From the NCBI RefSeq assembly GCF_036898825.1, contig NZ_JARUND010000002.1, positions 310,001 to 374,000 of the forward strand: a stretch of 64,000 nt of DNA, in the 5' to 3' direction. The DNA is from Streptomyces sp. B21-083. Its GTDB lineage: Bacteria; Actinomycetota; Actinomycetes; Streptomycetales; Streptomycetaceae. The notes under the pieces are model-generated. The model was not told the DNA's origin and did not search any database. It saw nothing but the letters and a program-made list of their open reading frames with translations. The stretch's first letter is position 1, and each line of letters starts with the position of its first letter. The translations under genes and the position numbers were made by a program. Shown here piece after piece: positions 30,965-39,362 of the stretch.

Positions 30965-32479
30965 GTGTCATTCGTGCGAGATGAGACCTGGGAGACCGCA
31001 GTCCGGGCCGACGAAGGCCTCAGCCGCAGGGCGAAGGCCTTGGCCTGCACGGTTCCGCTCCACGAGTTGGACGCGCACAAGGGGAAACTGGAGTGGGCCG
31101 ACGCGAAGGCCTATCTGATGGCGGAGATCGCCCTGCACACGATCGACCAGGTCGCCATCGCCATGGACTTCGACACGGGCGCTGATCACCAGCACATCCT
31201 GGAGCGGGTCCAGCGCTTTGTCGCGTTGCAGTCCCTCGAGCGGTCTTCCGCGGAACACACAAGGGTCGCCGCGTGGGTGCTGGAGAGCTTGATCAATCTC
31301 GGGGACGTGGAAAGGTCGTTCCATCGGCCCTACGGGTCCGTGGATCCCGACGGCGTCTATCGCGTGTACACCTTCGACTTCAAGCTCATCGAGGAACGCA
31401 GGGATGATGAGGGAAAGCTGTATCTGCGTGCGTCGGACGAGGCGCTGAACGTCCTGGTCGGAGCGTTGGACACGGATGTCGAGTCCGCCCAGATCGCCGC
31501 CGAGGTGAAACTGGAGAACCTGATCAGGCGGGGGCGGCTCGCGGACGCCAAGCTGGTGGCCGAGCAGGCCCGTATCCGCACCATCCAGTACGGGGAAATG
31601 ATCCGGGCGCAGCTGGAGGCCACCGAACGCGACGTGCAGACGGTGGACTGGCAGGAGAAGGTTCCCGCGCTGCTCGATGCTGCTCTGGAGCACGTCGAGG
31701 AGCGGGTCAGAGCCGAGAGGGCGATCTCCACGAACATGGCCGAAGCCCGTGACGAGGCCGAGGACCCCGCGTACAAGCGCCGCGCGGCAGAACTCGTGGA
31801 GATCGTCGACGACTGTGTGCGGCGCCACATGAAACTCCATTCCTTTCTCATGAGCGCACGTGATTTCTTCCGGGAGCAGCAGGACCGTCAGCAGTTCACC
31901 CACGTGCTCCGGCCTCAGGTTCCGGACCTGTTCGGAGATCTGCTCAAGCCCGTACTCGATCTGGCGATCGCTGACGCGGGCGGGCCGACGGACCGGTTCT
32001 TCACCGAATCGGTGGGGCCCGCCGCGCGGAACGCGCCGGACCTGGCGGCCCTCGTCTCCCTGCTGCTCCGGCCGACGCCGGAGCGCAGCCGGTTCGCGGG
32101 CGAGGTTCCCAATCCCGAACTGCACCCCTTAGAGGAGCAGAAAGGCTTCACGGACCGGCAGTGGGAGTTGGCAGAGAGCCTGCTCGATCTTCCGGACCGT
32201 GTCCGGGCTCTGTCCGTCCTGCTGGACGAGGCCGCGGCCCTCGACCCGGAACTGCCCGAGCTTGTCGCGCTCCTTGGACTGCACGCCTTCAGCCCACAGA
32301 CCGGAACGGCCCTGCGCCGCCGGGACGACCATGTCCTGCTGGCCGTACGCGACGACAACGAGCTGAACAGCCAGGGCTTTCTGGGTGACGACCTCCTCCT
32401 CACCACCGCACGGCTCAAGCCGGCTGGTGCCGACCAGCAGACCCACACCACATGGACCACCGGGGGCGAAGACCGATGA
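30965..32479 (+). CDS. jetA: Wadjet JetA (MksF/kleisin-like subunit)
   Basis: The protein has 504 aa with a GTG start and AAAGG upstream. It is soluble and mostly helical; VAAWVLESLINLGDVERSF and VFRPQ-like segments resemble a winged-helix N-terminus followed by a helical kleisin body. Identification rests mainly on context: first gene of an overlapping four-gene operon ending with an SMC-like ATPase and a toprim protein, as in JetABCD, MksFEBG and mycobacterial EptABCD. JetA would bridge the JetC heads and recruit JetB. The product size fits. Its 3' end overlaps jetB by four bases (ATGA). Subtype not determined. Confidence 0.8.
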   Translation: MSFVRDETWETAVRADEGLSRRAKALACTVPLHELDAHKGKLEWADAKAYLMAEIALHTIDQVAIAMDFDTGADHQHILERVQRFVALQSLERSSAEHTRVAAWVLESLINLGDVERSFHRPYGSVDPDGVYRVYTFDFKLIEERRDDEGKLYLRASDEALNVLVGALDTDVESAQIAAEVKLENLIRRGRLADAKLVAEQARIRTIQYGEMIRAQLEATERDVQTVDWQEKVPALLDAALEHVEERVRAERAISTNMAEARDEAEDPAYKRRAAELVEIVDDCVRRHMKLHSFLMSARDFFREQQDRQQFTHVLRPQVPDLFGDLLKPVLDLAIADAGGPTDRFFTESVGPAARNAPDLAALVSLLLRPTPERSRFAGEVPNPELHPLEEQKGFTDRQWELAESLLDLPDRVRALSVLLDEAAALDPELPELVALLGLHAFSPQTGTALRRRDDHVLLAVRDDNELNSQGFLGDDLLLTTARLKPAGADQQTHTTWTTGGEDR

Positions 32480-33294
32480 GTAGCGGTCTGGGTATGTACA
32501 GCGAGCACGACGCCGAGGAAGCGACGCGGCTGATCTCGTTCGGGTTCCGGCCCAGGCTGCGCCCCCATCGGGACGCCGACTACGCGGCACTCGTCCGCCG
32601 CTACGACGAGGAACCGGCCTTCGAGCAGTTGGTGATCAAAAGCGCGGCGGGTCTGGGACTGCGGGTCATCGCCGTCACCGGACAGGCCGGCGCCGTCCTC
32701 GGAGCGCTGCCCGGTTCGGCGTTCGAGACCAGGCTTGAGCACTATGCCAGGCAGGCACGGCAGACCCATCAGCGTGAGTCGGAGCGGATTCTGCACGGCA
32801 TCGCCCATCTCGCCATCGCCGCACGCTGCTTCCCCCGGCCCGAGGACCTGGCCGACGATCACTACGTGGGCCGGGCCACCGTCTCATCGGTGGACGGATT
32901 CGTACGCCATGTCTGCAGGGAGCTCTCCGAGCGAGTGGCTCAGGCCGAGGAGAATAGTGATCCGATGACCGACGCACGCGAACTGGAACGGGCATGGCGT
33001 GTCTACCTGCGTCGCCCCGAGGCCGGCTCGACAGGGGACGGCCGTGTCGCGCTCACCACGACCGAGGCGATCGTGGGCAAGGCACTCCGGTACCTGGTCG
33101 ATCAGGGAATGCTGACCGAGTCGGAAGACGCCGAGCGCCGAGGGAAGATCTACCGCACGACGAGTCGCTACCAGCTACAGGTGCGGGAGCTGGCCGCGAT
33201 CGAGGCATACGACGAACTGCTGCGCCTGGGAGCCTCCGCCGAACAGCACCCCACGGCCGCCCTCCGTGTTGCCGGCCCCGACACTCTGCACTGA
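32476..33294 (+). CDS. jetB: Wadjet JetB (MksE/KITE-like subunit)
   Basis: About 272 aa from ATG 32476, overlapping the jetA stop by four bases. An ATG eight codons earlier is also in frame but lacks this coupling. ISFGFRPRLRPHRDADYAAL and LVIKSAAGLGLRVIAVTGQA look like tandem winged-helix KITE architecture, and IVGKALRYLVDQGMLTESED is a second winged helix. In Wadjet, JetB dimers bind the JetA kleisin and DNA. The gene lies 22 bases before the chosen jetC start. Confidence 0.78.
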   Translation: MSSGLGMYSEHDAEEATRLISFGFRPRLRPHRDADYAALVRRYDEEPAFEQLVIKSAAGLGLRVIAVTGQAGAVLGALPGSAFETRLEHYARQARQTHQRESERILHGIAHLAIAARCFPRPEDLADDHYVGRATVSSVDGFVRHVCRELSERVAQAEENSDPMTDARELERAWRVYLRRPEAGSTGDGRVALTTTEAIVGKALRYLVDQGMLTESEDAERRGKIYRTTSRYQLQVRELAAIEAYDELLRLGASAEQHPTAALRVAGPDTLH

Positions 33295-33316
33295 GCCCGA
33301 GGATTCGCGACACACG

Positions 33317-36300
33317 ATGTACTACGAACTCTCCCGCATCCGGCTGTGCTCGGTCGGTCCCGCAGGCGCCCGGTTCCAGGACGTCACCCTGGACTTCAGC
33401 GGCGTCGGCAAGCCGGTCACACACGAGCAGGACGACTTGTTCGGCTCCGCGACCCAGACGCTGCGCCCGTCACCGGCGAGCGTGGTCTTCCTGGAGAACG
33501 GCGGCGGCAAGTCCGTACTCCTCAAACTGGTGTTCTCCGTTCTGCTGCCCGGCTGGCGGCCCGTGAAGGGAGCCAACGACCCGCGGCTTCTCGGCGACTA
33601 CGTGCTGGCCCAGGACGTTTCACATGTCGTCCTAGAGTGGACGCACTCGCTGACGGGGCAGGTACTCGTCACGGGCAAGGTGATGGCCTGGAAGAACCAG
33701 ACGGCTTCGCAGATCGCCGACAACCTTCAGGAGGGCTGGTACTACTTCCTGCCGCAGGAATCGCTGTCCCTGGACAGCCTTCCGATCACCGACGACAACC
33801 GCTACCTGTCGTTCGACGCCTACCACAGGCAGCTGCACGACCTCCATGACGAAGACCCGCGGCTGGGGCTGAACTGGCCGAAGACCCAGACCACCTGGAT
33901 GGAGCTCCTGGGAAAGCTCGACATCGACTCCGAGCTCTTCCAGTACCAACGGGTGATGAACAGGGACGAGGGCGAGGCGGTACGGGCCTTCGATCTCGAC
34001 TCCGACGCGAGCTTCGTCGACTTCCTCCTGGAGGCGGTGGCTCAGCACGACGGCCTGGCCGAACTGGCCGGACTGGTGGCCAAGCACGTGCACAAGCTCG
34101 CCCAGCGCCAGACGCTGCTGCTGGAACAGGAGTTCGTAGAGCGGGTACTGGACATGCTCGAACCGCTCACCGAGGCCGCTCGTGCAGTGGACGGCGCACG
34201 CGAGGACGTCAAACGGACCCAGACGGACTTGGAGAATTTCGCGAGCCGTGTGAAACGCCGAGTGCAGGACGACGAGAGTCTGCTGAGGGAACTGGACGAG
34301 CAGGCCGTGCGGCTGAAGGGGGATCTGGACGCCACTGTTCATCTCGCCGAACGGTGGCGGCTGACGGCGGCCGAACAGCAGGTCACCCTTGCGGCCATGC
34401 ACCTGACCAACGCCGAGGCCGACGTCAACCGGACTATCTCCGTACGGAAGAAGGCGAACGCCGTTGTGGCGGGATGGCAGGCTACGGCGGTTGTCCTGCG
34501 CCATCAGGAGAAGTCCAGCGAGGAGCGCGCGCTGCGTGACCTGGTCGATGCCGGCGAGAAGGAGGCGCGTCCGGCCCTTCGGGAGAGGGACGCCGCTGCC
34601 AGGGCGTTCGCCAGCGGTCTCTTGGCGCTGGTGCGTACGGCGCGTTACCAGGCGCTGAGCGAAGACGCCGAGGCGGAGGAACACGAGAAGGCGGAAGAAA
34701 AGGCTCGTGGTGAGCGCGAGGATGCGCTGAAAGTTGCCGCCGGTGCCCAAAGCAAGTCGGACAACCTCAACCAGCTTATTCAGGGGGCCCGTTCCGAAGC
34801 CGAGCAGGCCGTGTCGGCCGGGCTCACGGAGAACGTCGAAGGCGTATCGCAGGCCGCGAAGGACGCACTCCGGGCTCTCGATGACGCCCAGACCAGGATC
34901 CGGACCCTCCAGGAAGAGGAGGACAGCCTCTCGACGGAACAGAACGCGGCGCAAGGGGAACTGGACGAGGCCAAAGAGGGCGAAGCGACGGTGCGCGGGC
35001 GGGCGGAAGGAATCCAGGCCGATCTCGACCAGGTCGTGGGCCTCAAGGCCGAGTTGGAGTCCGAGTCGCGGCTTACGGAACTCCTCGACGGCGAAACCCC
35101 GGACCTGGAACGAGACGCTCAGACTCTGGCGAACCGCCTCGGGGAGGTGGTCGCGGAGGCCGAACGAGAGCAGATCACGCTGCGGGTAGAGGAAGCACGC
35201 GACGGGCAGGCCCGCCTGGCCCTGGCCGACGGCCGTCTGCTGCCGCCGCCCGACCTCGTGCTCGAAGCCTGCCGGCTGCTCCTGGCCGAGGGCATCGACG
35301 CCTGGCCGGGGTGGGAGCATCTCGGGGACTACCCCGAACGGAAACGGGAGGAGTTCATAGCCCGGGTGCCCCACCTCGTCAGCGGAATCCTGCTCAACAA
35401 TCCCGACCGGCTCGCCGACGCCCGTCACCTCCTTGCCCGGACAGCGCCCGGCGCCACGGCGTACATCGCGGTGGGGACCACGAAGGCGTTCGAGGACCTG
35501 GCCACGGGGCAGGAAAGCGGAACCGATTTCTTTCTCCCCTTCCACCCGGCCCTGCACGACCCCGACGCCGCGGAGGCCGAGCACCAGGCCATCGAGCAAC
35601 GGCACACCGTGCGTGTCGGGCGTCTCGACCGACTGACCGCCTCGAAGCGTGCGGACGACGTCCTCCTGCAGCGGATCATCGCGTGGCAGGAAAAGTATCC
35701 GGCCGGAGTACTCGCTGGGCTGCGTGAATCGCTCGCCCTGGCGGCGGAGGAGGTCGTCGCCGCACAGAAGCTCACGACAGACCGGCAACGGACCGTCACC
35801 GCTCTGGCCAAGCGCCGCACCGAGAACTCCCGGAACCAGCGCGCGGCACACGACGAGTTCGACCAGCTGGGTGAAGCTAGCCGCCGGCTCACGGCCCTCG
35901 CGGAGAGGCTAGCGCTGGTGCCGCAGTGGACTGACACGCTGCAAGCCGCCGAGGCAACCCTGCGACACCAGAACGACCTGGCGGAGAAGGCGAAGAACGA
36001 CGCCGCCGAGCACCGTCGCCTGGCCGCCGAACACAAAGGCGCGGCCGGACAACAGCGAAGAATCGCCGACGAGGCACATAAGGCGTGGGCGGGCATCCCC
36101 GGCGTGCAGGAGCTCGTCCTCGACGAGGGGGCTCTCCATACGCCGATCCCTTTGTTGCGCAGTGCCTTCACGACGGCCTGCGACAACTACGCGAAGGCGG
36201 ACGTCCCGGAGGAACTGCGCCGGGACCTCGGCCGAGCGGAGAAGGAAGCGACCGCCGCCCGCACCGAGTACACCGCCTTGGACGACACAACACGGGATCA

Positions 36301-37783
36301 CTCCCATCGGCTCCTGCTGACGCCAGAGGCCACCGACGCCGTGACCCGCGCGGAGGCCCGGCAGCGTGCGGTCCGCGCCCAGGAGGCGGCCGAAAAAGCT
36401 GCTGGGCAGGCGCAGTTGCTCCAAGGGAAGTGCGAAAGCACGCTGCGAGAGCGTCAGGACGAACTGCGCCCCCTCGCGCGGGACGGGCTGGTTGCCATGT
36501 CGTTGCCGTTCCAGCCGCACGACATCATCACCGCCCAAGAGGCGGTGGCCCGTGCCACCACCGAGCACGCGGCCGCGGCGACCGTCGAGAAGGAATTACG
36601 TGCCCAGCACGAAGGCGCCGAGCGGAGACTCGGCCTCGCGAAGGACGCGGCCAAGGAACTCGCAGTCCTCGTCACCACCCTGGAGAGCATCACTCCCCAG
36701 GAACCCGCGACGGAACCATACGGGGGCGATTCCGCAGCCGCGCTCGGCGAACACCGCCGACTCGATCAGGCGAAGAACGCCGCCCAAGAGAACCTGGCCA
36801 AGCATGAGCGAACCCTCCGCAGCGCGAACGAACGGCTGACCAGGCACGCGGCCAAGGACACGTACGAATCCCTGGCCACTCCCGTCCGACGCCAGATCCT
36901 GAACCTGCCCCCTGAGCAGGTGACCGTCCAAGCCCCCGGCTGGCGTATCGCTCTCGCCGCACGGTTGCGCAGCCTTGCCGACGATCTGGACCAGATTGGC
37001 CGCCACCGCCAGGTGATCATCGACCATCTCAAGGGCGAAGTCGACCGGGCACTGGCCATCCTTCGCTCGGCCCAGCGGGTGTCCACACTGCCCCGCAGCC
37101 TCGGCGGCTGGGCAGAACAGGAGTTCCTCCAGTTCTCCTTCGAGCGGCTCGCGAAGGAACTGCTCGCGGAGCGCATGGGCGAGGTGGTCGACGAAGCCGC
37201 AGTCGGCCGTACCGGGGACGGGCGCAAAGTGCAGCGTGACGGGCTGTCCCTGCTGCTGCGCGGTGTTCATGCCGCTGTGCCCAAGGGGTTCAAGGTGTTC
37301 GTCCTCAAACCCGACATCGTTCTGCGTACGGAGCGGGTGCGGGTCTCCAAGGTCAAGAAGATCTTCTCCGGCGGCCAGCAGCTGACCGCCGCCATCCTGC
37401 TGTACTGCACCATGGCGTCGCTACGGGCCAACAATCAGGGCCGCAAACGCAGCCGTCACGCCGGGGTCCTCTTCCTCGACAACCCCATCGGCCGTGCCAA
37501 CGCCGACTACCTCCTCGACCTGCAACGATCTGTGGCAGAGGCGCTCGGCGTCCAGCTCATCTACACCACGGGCCTCTTCGACGAGAGCGCGCTGGGGCAG
37601 TTCCCTTTGATCATCCGGCTGCGCAACGACGCCGACCTGAGAGCCGCGCTCAAGTACCTGATCGTGGACGAACGGATCCGTAACCGGCTCGACCGGCTGG
37701 ATCCCCCCGACGGCACGGGACGCCTCTCGGCTGCGAGGATCTTCTCCCGTGACGCCGAAGACCACCAGGAGCACGGACGATGA
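33317..37783 (+). CDS. jetC: Wadjet JetC (MksB-type SMC ATPase)
   Basis: About 1488 aa from ATG 33317 (GAGGA upstream; an earlier in-frame ATG at 33266 would overlap jetB). Walker A: VVFLENGGGKSVLLKLVF at residues about 56-73. Long Glu/Ala/Arg-rich coiled coils run from about 270 to 640 and 780 to 1180, with a middle hinge-like domain. The ABC signature FSGGQQLTAAILL is at about 1350 and Walker B GVLFLDNP with Asp near 1388. This is an SMC-like loop extruder that finds closed circular DNA. The gene is intact. Overlaps jetD by four bases. Confidence 0.92.
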   Translation: MYYELSRIRLCSVGPAGARFQDVTLDFSGVGKPVTHEQDDLFGSATQTLRPSPASVVFLENGGGKSVLLKLVFSVLLPGWRPVKGANDPRLLGDYVLAQDVSHVVLEWTHSLTGQVLVTGKVMAWKNQTASQIADNLQEGWYYFLPQESLSLDSLPITDDNRYLSFDAYHRQLHDLHDEDPRLGLNWPKTQTTWMELLGKLDIDSELFQYQRVMNRDEGEAVRAFDLDSDASFVDFLLEAVAQHDGLAELAGLVAKHVHKLAQRQTLLLEQEFVERVLDMLEPLTEAARAVDGAREDVKRTQTDLENFASRVKRRVQDDESLLRELDEQAVRLKGDLDATVHLAERWRLTAAEQQVTLAAMHLTNAEADVNRTISVRKKANAVVAGWQATAVVLRHQEKSSEERALRDLVDAGEKEARPALRERDAAARAFASGLLALVRTARYQALSEDAEAEEHEKAEEKARGEREDALKVAAGAQSKSDNLNQLIQGARSEAEQAVSAGLTENVEGVSQAAKDALRALDDAQTRIRTLQEEEDSLSTEQNAAQGELDEAKEGEATVRGRAEGIQADLDQVVGLKAELESESRLTELLDGETPDLERDAQTLANRLGEVVAEAEREQITLRVEEARDGQARLALADGRLLPPPDLVLEACRLLLAEGIDAWPGWEHLGDYPERKREEFIARVPHLVSGILLNNPDRLADARHLLARTAPGATAYIAVGTTKAFEDLATGQESGTDFFLPFHPALHDPDAAEAEHQAIEQRHTVRVGRLDRLTASKRADDVLLQRIIAWQEKYPAGVLAGLRESLALAAEEVVAAQKLTTDRQRTVTALAKRRTENSRNQRAAHDEFDQLGEASRRLTALAERLALVPQWTDTLQAAEATLRHQNDLAEKAKNDAAEHRRLAAEHKGAAGQQRRIADEAHKAWAGIPGVQELVLDEGALHTPIPLLRSAFTTACDNYAKADVPEELRRDLGRAEKEATAARTEYTALDDTTRDHSHRLLLTPEATDAVTRAEARQRAVRAQEAAEKAAGQAQLLQGKCESTLRERQDELRPLARDGLVAMSLPFQPHDIITAQEAVARATTEHAAAATVEKELRAQHEGAERRLGLAKDAAKELAVLVTTLESITPQEPATEPYGGDSAAALGEHRRLDQAKNAAQENLAKHERTLRSANERLTRHAAKDTYESLATPVRRQILNLPPEQVTVQAPGWRIALAARLRSLADDLDQIGRHRQVIIDHLKGEVDRALAILRSAQRVSTLPRSLGGWAEQEFLQFSFERLAKELLAERMGEVVDEAAVGRTGDGRKVQRDGLSLLLRGVHAAVPKGFKVFVLKPDIVLRTERVRVSKVKKIFSGGQQLTAAILLYCTMASLRANNQGRKRSRHAGVLFLDNPIGRANADYLLDLQRSVAEALGVQLIYTTGLFDESALGQFPLIIRLRNDADLRAALKYLIVDERIRNRLDRLDPPDGTGRLSAARIFSRDAEDHQEHGR

Positions 37784-38929
37784 CGCAGGGGGCCCAGCCC
37801 AGGGCGGGGAAACTGCCGCGACGCGAACGCGAACTCATCACCCGTCTGCGCCAGTGGGCCAAGGACAACCGACGCGGCAGCGGCGGAAAGATCCAGATCC
37901 CGCTGGACGCCGTATGGGCCGCGTTCCAGGCCATCCGCAACCGCAACCCCGAGGGGGACTTTGAACAGGCCGTACTCGCCCACTGCCTGGGCACCCTGGA
38001 ACAGCACGGTCTGATCAAGAGCTTCCAGGAGCGAACGCCCGAGAAGATCTCCCTGCCCGTCAAGATCTGGCTCCTGCCCGAGGCGCTCCCGGCTCGCGTT
38101 GAGGAACCCATGCCTCGCTGGCACCACGAACTGCACTGGCTGGCGGACCAGTGGCGCCGAGCCACCCCCAAGCAGCGAGCCGCCTACATCGCCATCAACC
38201 TGTGGCTCAAGAGCGACCCCGACCTCTTCGCCGTGCCGATCCGCGAACGGGCCCTGGAGATCTTCGCGACCTTTGGGTCGGAGACCGTCTTCCCCATGCC
38301 GGAGAAGACCTTCGACGAGCTGAAATCCGGCATCCTCTTCTCCGATCCCGAACGGCTCGACACCGTCCTGAGGACCTTCCGTCCGCCACCGCCGCTGCTC
38401 ACGGAGACCTTCCCTCTGGAGGAGGCCGACGGCCACTACCGCCGCGTCGGCACCGGGGACGTCCTGCTCGTCGTCGAGAACTCGACCACCTGGTGGTCCA
38501 TCGTCGAGTGCCTGCCCGAGCACCACCGCCTCGGATACGTCGCCTGGGGCCTGGGCGGCACCTTCCGGGCCTCCATCCGGGCCATCACCGCGGAGCACCG
38601 CATTTCCGAGATCCGTTACTTCGGCGACCTGGACCTCAGCGGCGTACGAATCCCTCTTCAACGCGTCACGCACGTCCCTGGGACTGGGGCTGCCACCCGT
38701 ACAACCGACCGAGGTGCTGTACAGCGCGCTCCTCGCCCTCGGCCGCCCCCGCACCGCGAAGGAAACACCAGCCGATGTACGGGAAGCCGTGGATCTGGCG
38801 AACTGGCTTCCCGCACAGCATCGAGGGGACACAATCGCCCTTCTCACGGAAGGCAACCGGCTCGCCCAAGAGTGGGTGGGCTACCGCTATCTCACCCGGA
38901 ACAGGGACTGGCACGCGGACATCCGCTGA
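37780..38929 (+). pseudogene. jetD: Wadjet JetD (toprim nuclease), frameshifted
   Basis: The 5' frame gives LRQWAKDNRRGSGGKIQIPL and later LLVVENSTTWWSIV (toprim Glu, about residue 233) and IRYFGDLDLSGVRIP (toprim Asp 283 and 285). Immediately after, near 38652-38660, the frame is wrong. Skipping one base restores FNASRTSLGLGLPPVQPTEV and LLALGRPRTAKETPADVREA, ending WHADIR at 38929, for 382 aa in total. Uncorrected, translation runs on to 39015 with a nonsense tail. JetD cleaves plasmid DNA, so the break would disarm the system unless it is a sequencing error or is bypassed. Confidence 0.85.
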
Positions 38930-38997
38930 TGCAACAGGGATTCCGACACCAGCGGCCCACCGGAAAGGGTGCGTCCAGCAGGCATAGACACAGGGTC

Positions 38998-39105
38998 TGT
39001 GACCAAGCCTTTTAGTTGGCACTAGACCACCTTCCTGACCTGCGGTGACACCACTAGGTTCGGCAGTCCCAAGGCCGAAATCAGGGATCTACTTCGCATA
39101 TTGGG
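38998..39105 (+). repeat. Tn7-like left end, copy 3
   Basis: It begins TGTGACCAAGCCTT, then TAGTTGGCACTAGACCACC, GACCTGC and ACACCACTAGGTTC. It aligns with copies 1 and 2 in order and orientation, but the third internal site is lost. It lies 69 bases after the restored jetD stop and about 260 bases before the first transposition gene. No right end is visible directly before it. Confidence 0.6.
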
Positions 39106-39362
39106 ACAGGAGGAAGGGCTAGGCGCGCGCCACGGAGCCGAGGCCTAGGGCGTAAGCATGATCGCCCGCCGAGTCGTCGTACGCGCGCCTGGTGCCGTAC
39201 CCATGACGATGGTGATGTCTCTGCCGACCTGGGTGGTACCGCGACTGCCGAGCTGCGAACATGCGACGATCCCGCCGAAGACGCACCTCAGAGCGGCGAG
39301 GTGGCACAGCACGCGGGAGACCGCCGGTGAGTCAATCGGGAATGCCGAGAGGGAGTGTATCT

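Noticed and set aside
32129..35851. Long minus-strand frames across the Wadjet operon
   Set aside because: They are shadows of jetA and jetC, caused by strong third-position GC bias, with no family motifs.
38640..38720. Programmed frameshifting to make full-length JetD
   Set aside because: No slippery run such as a poly-A or poly-T heptamer and no obvious stimulatory hairpin is present at the break. Mutation or sequencing error is more likely.
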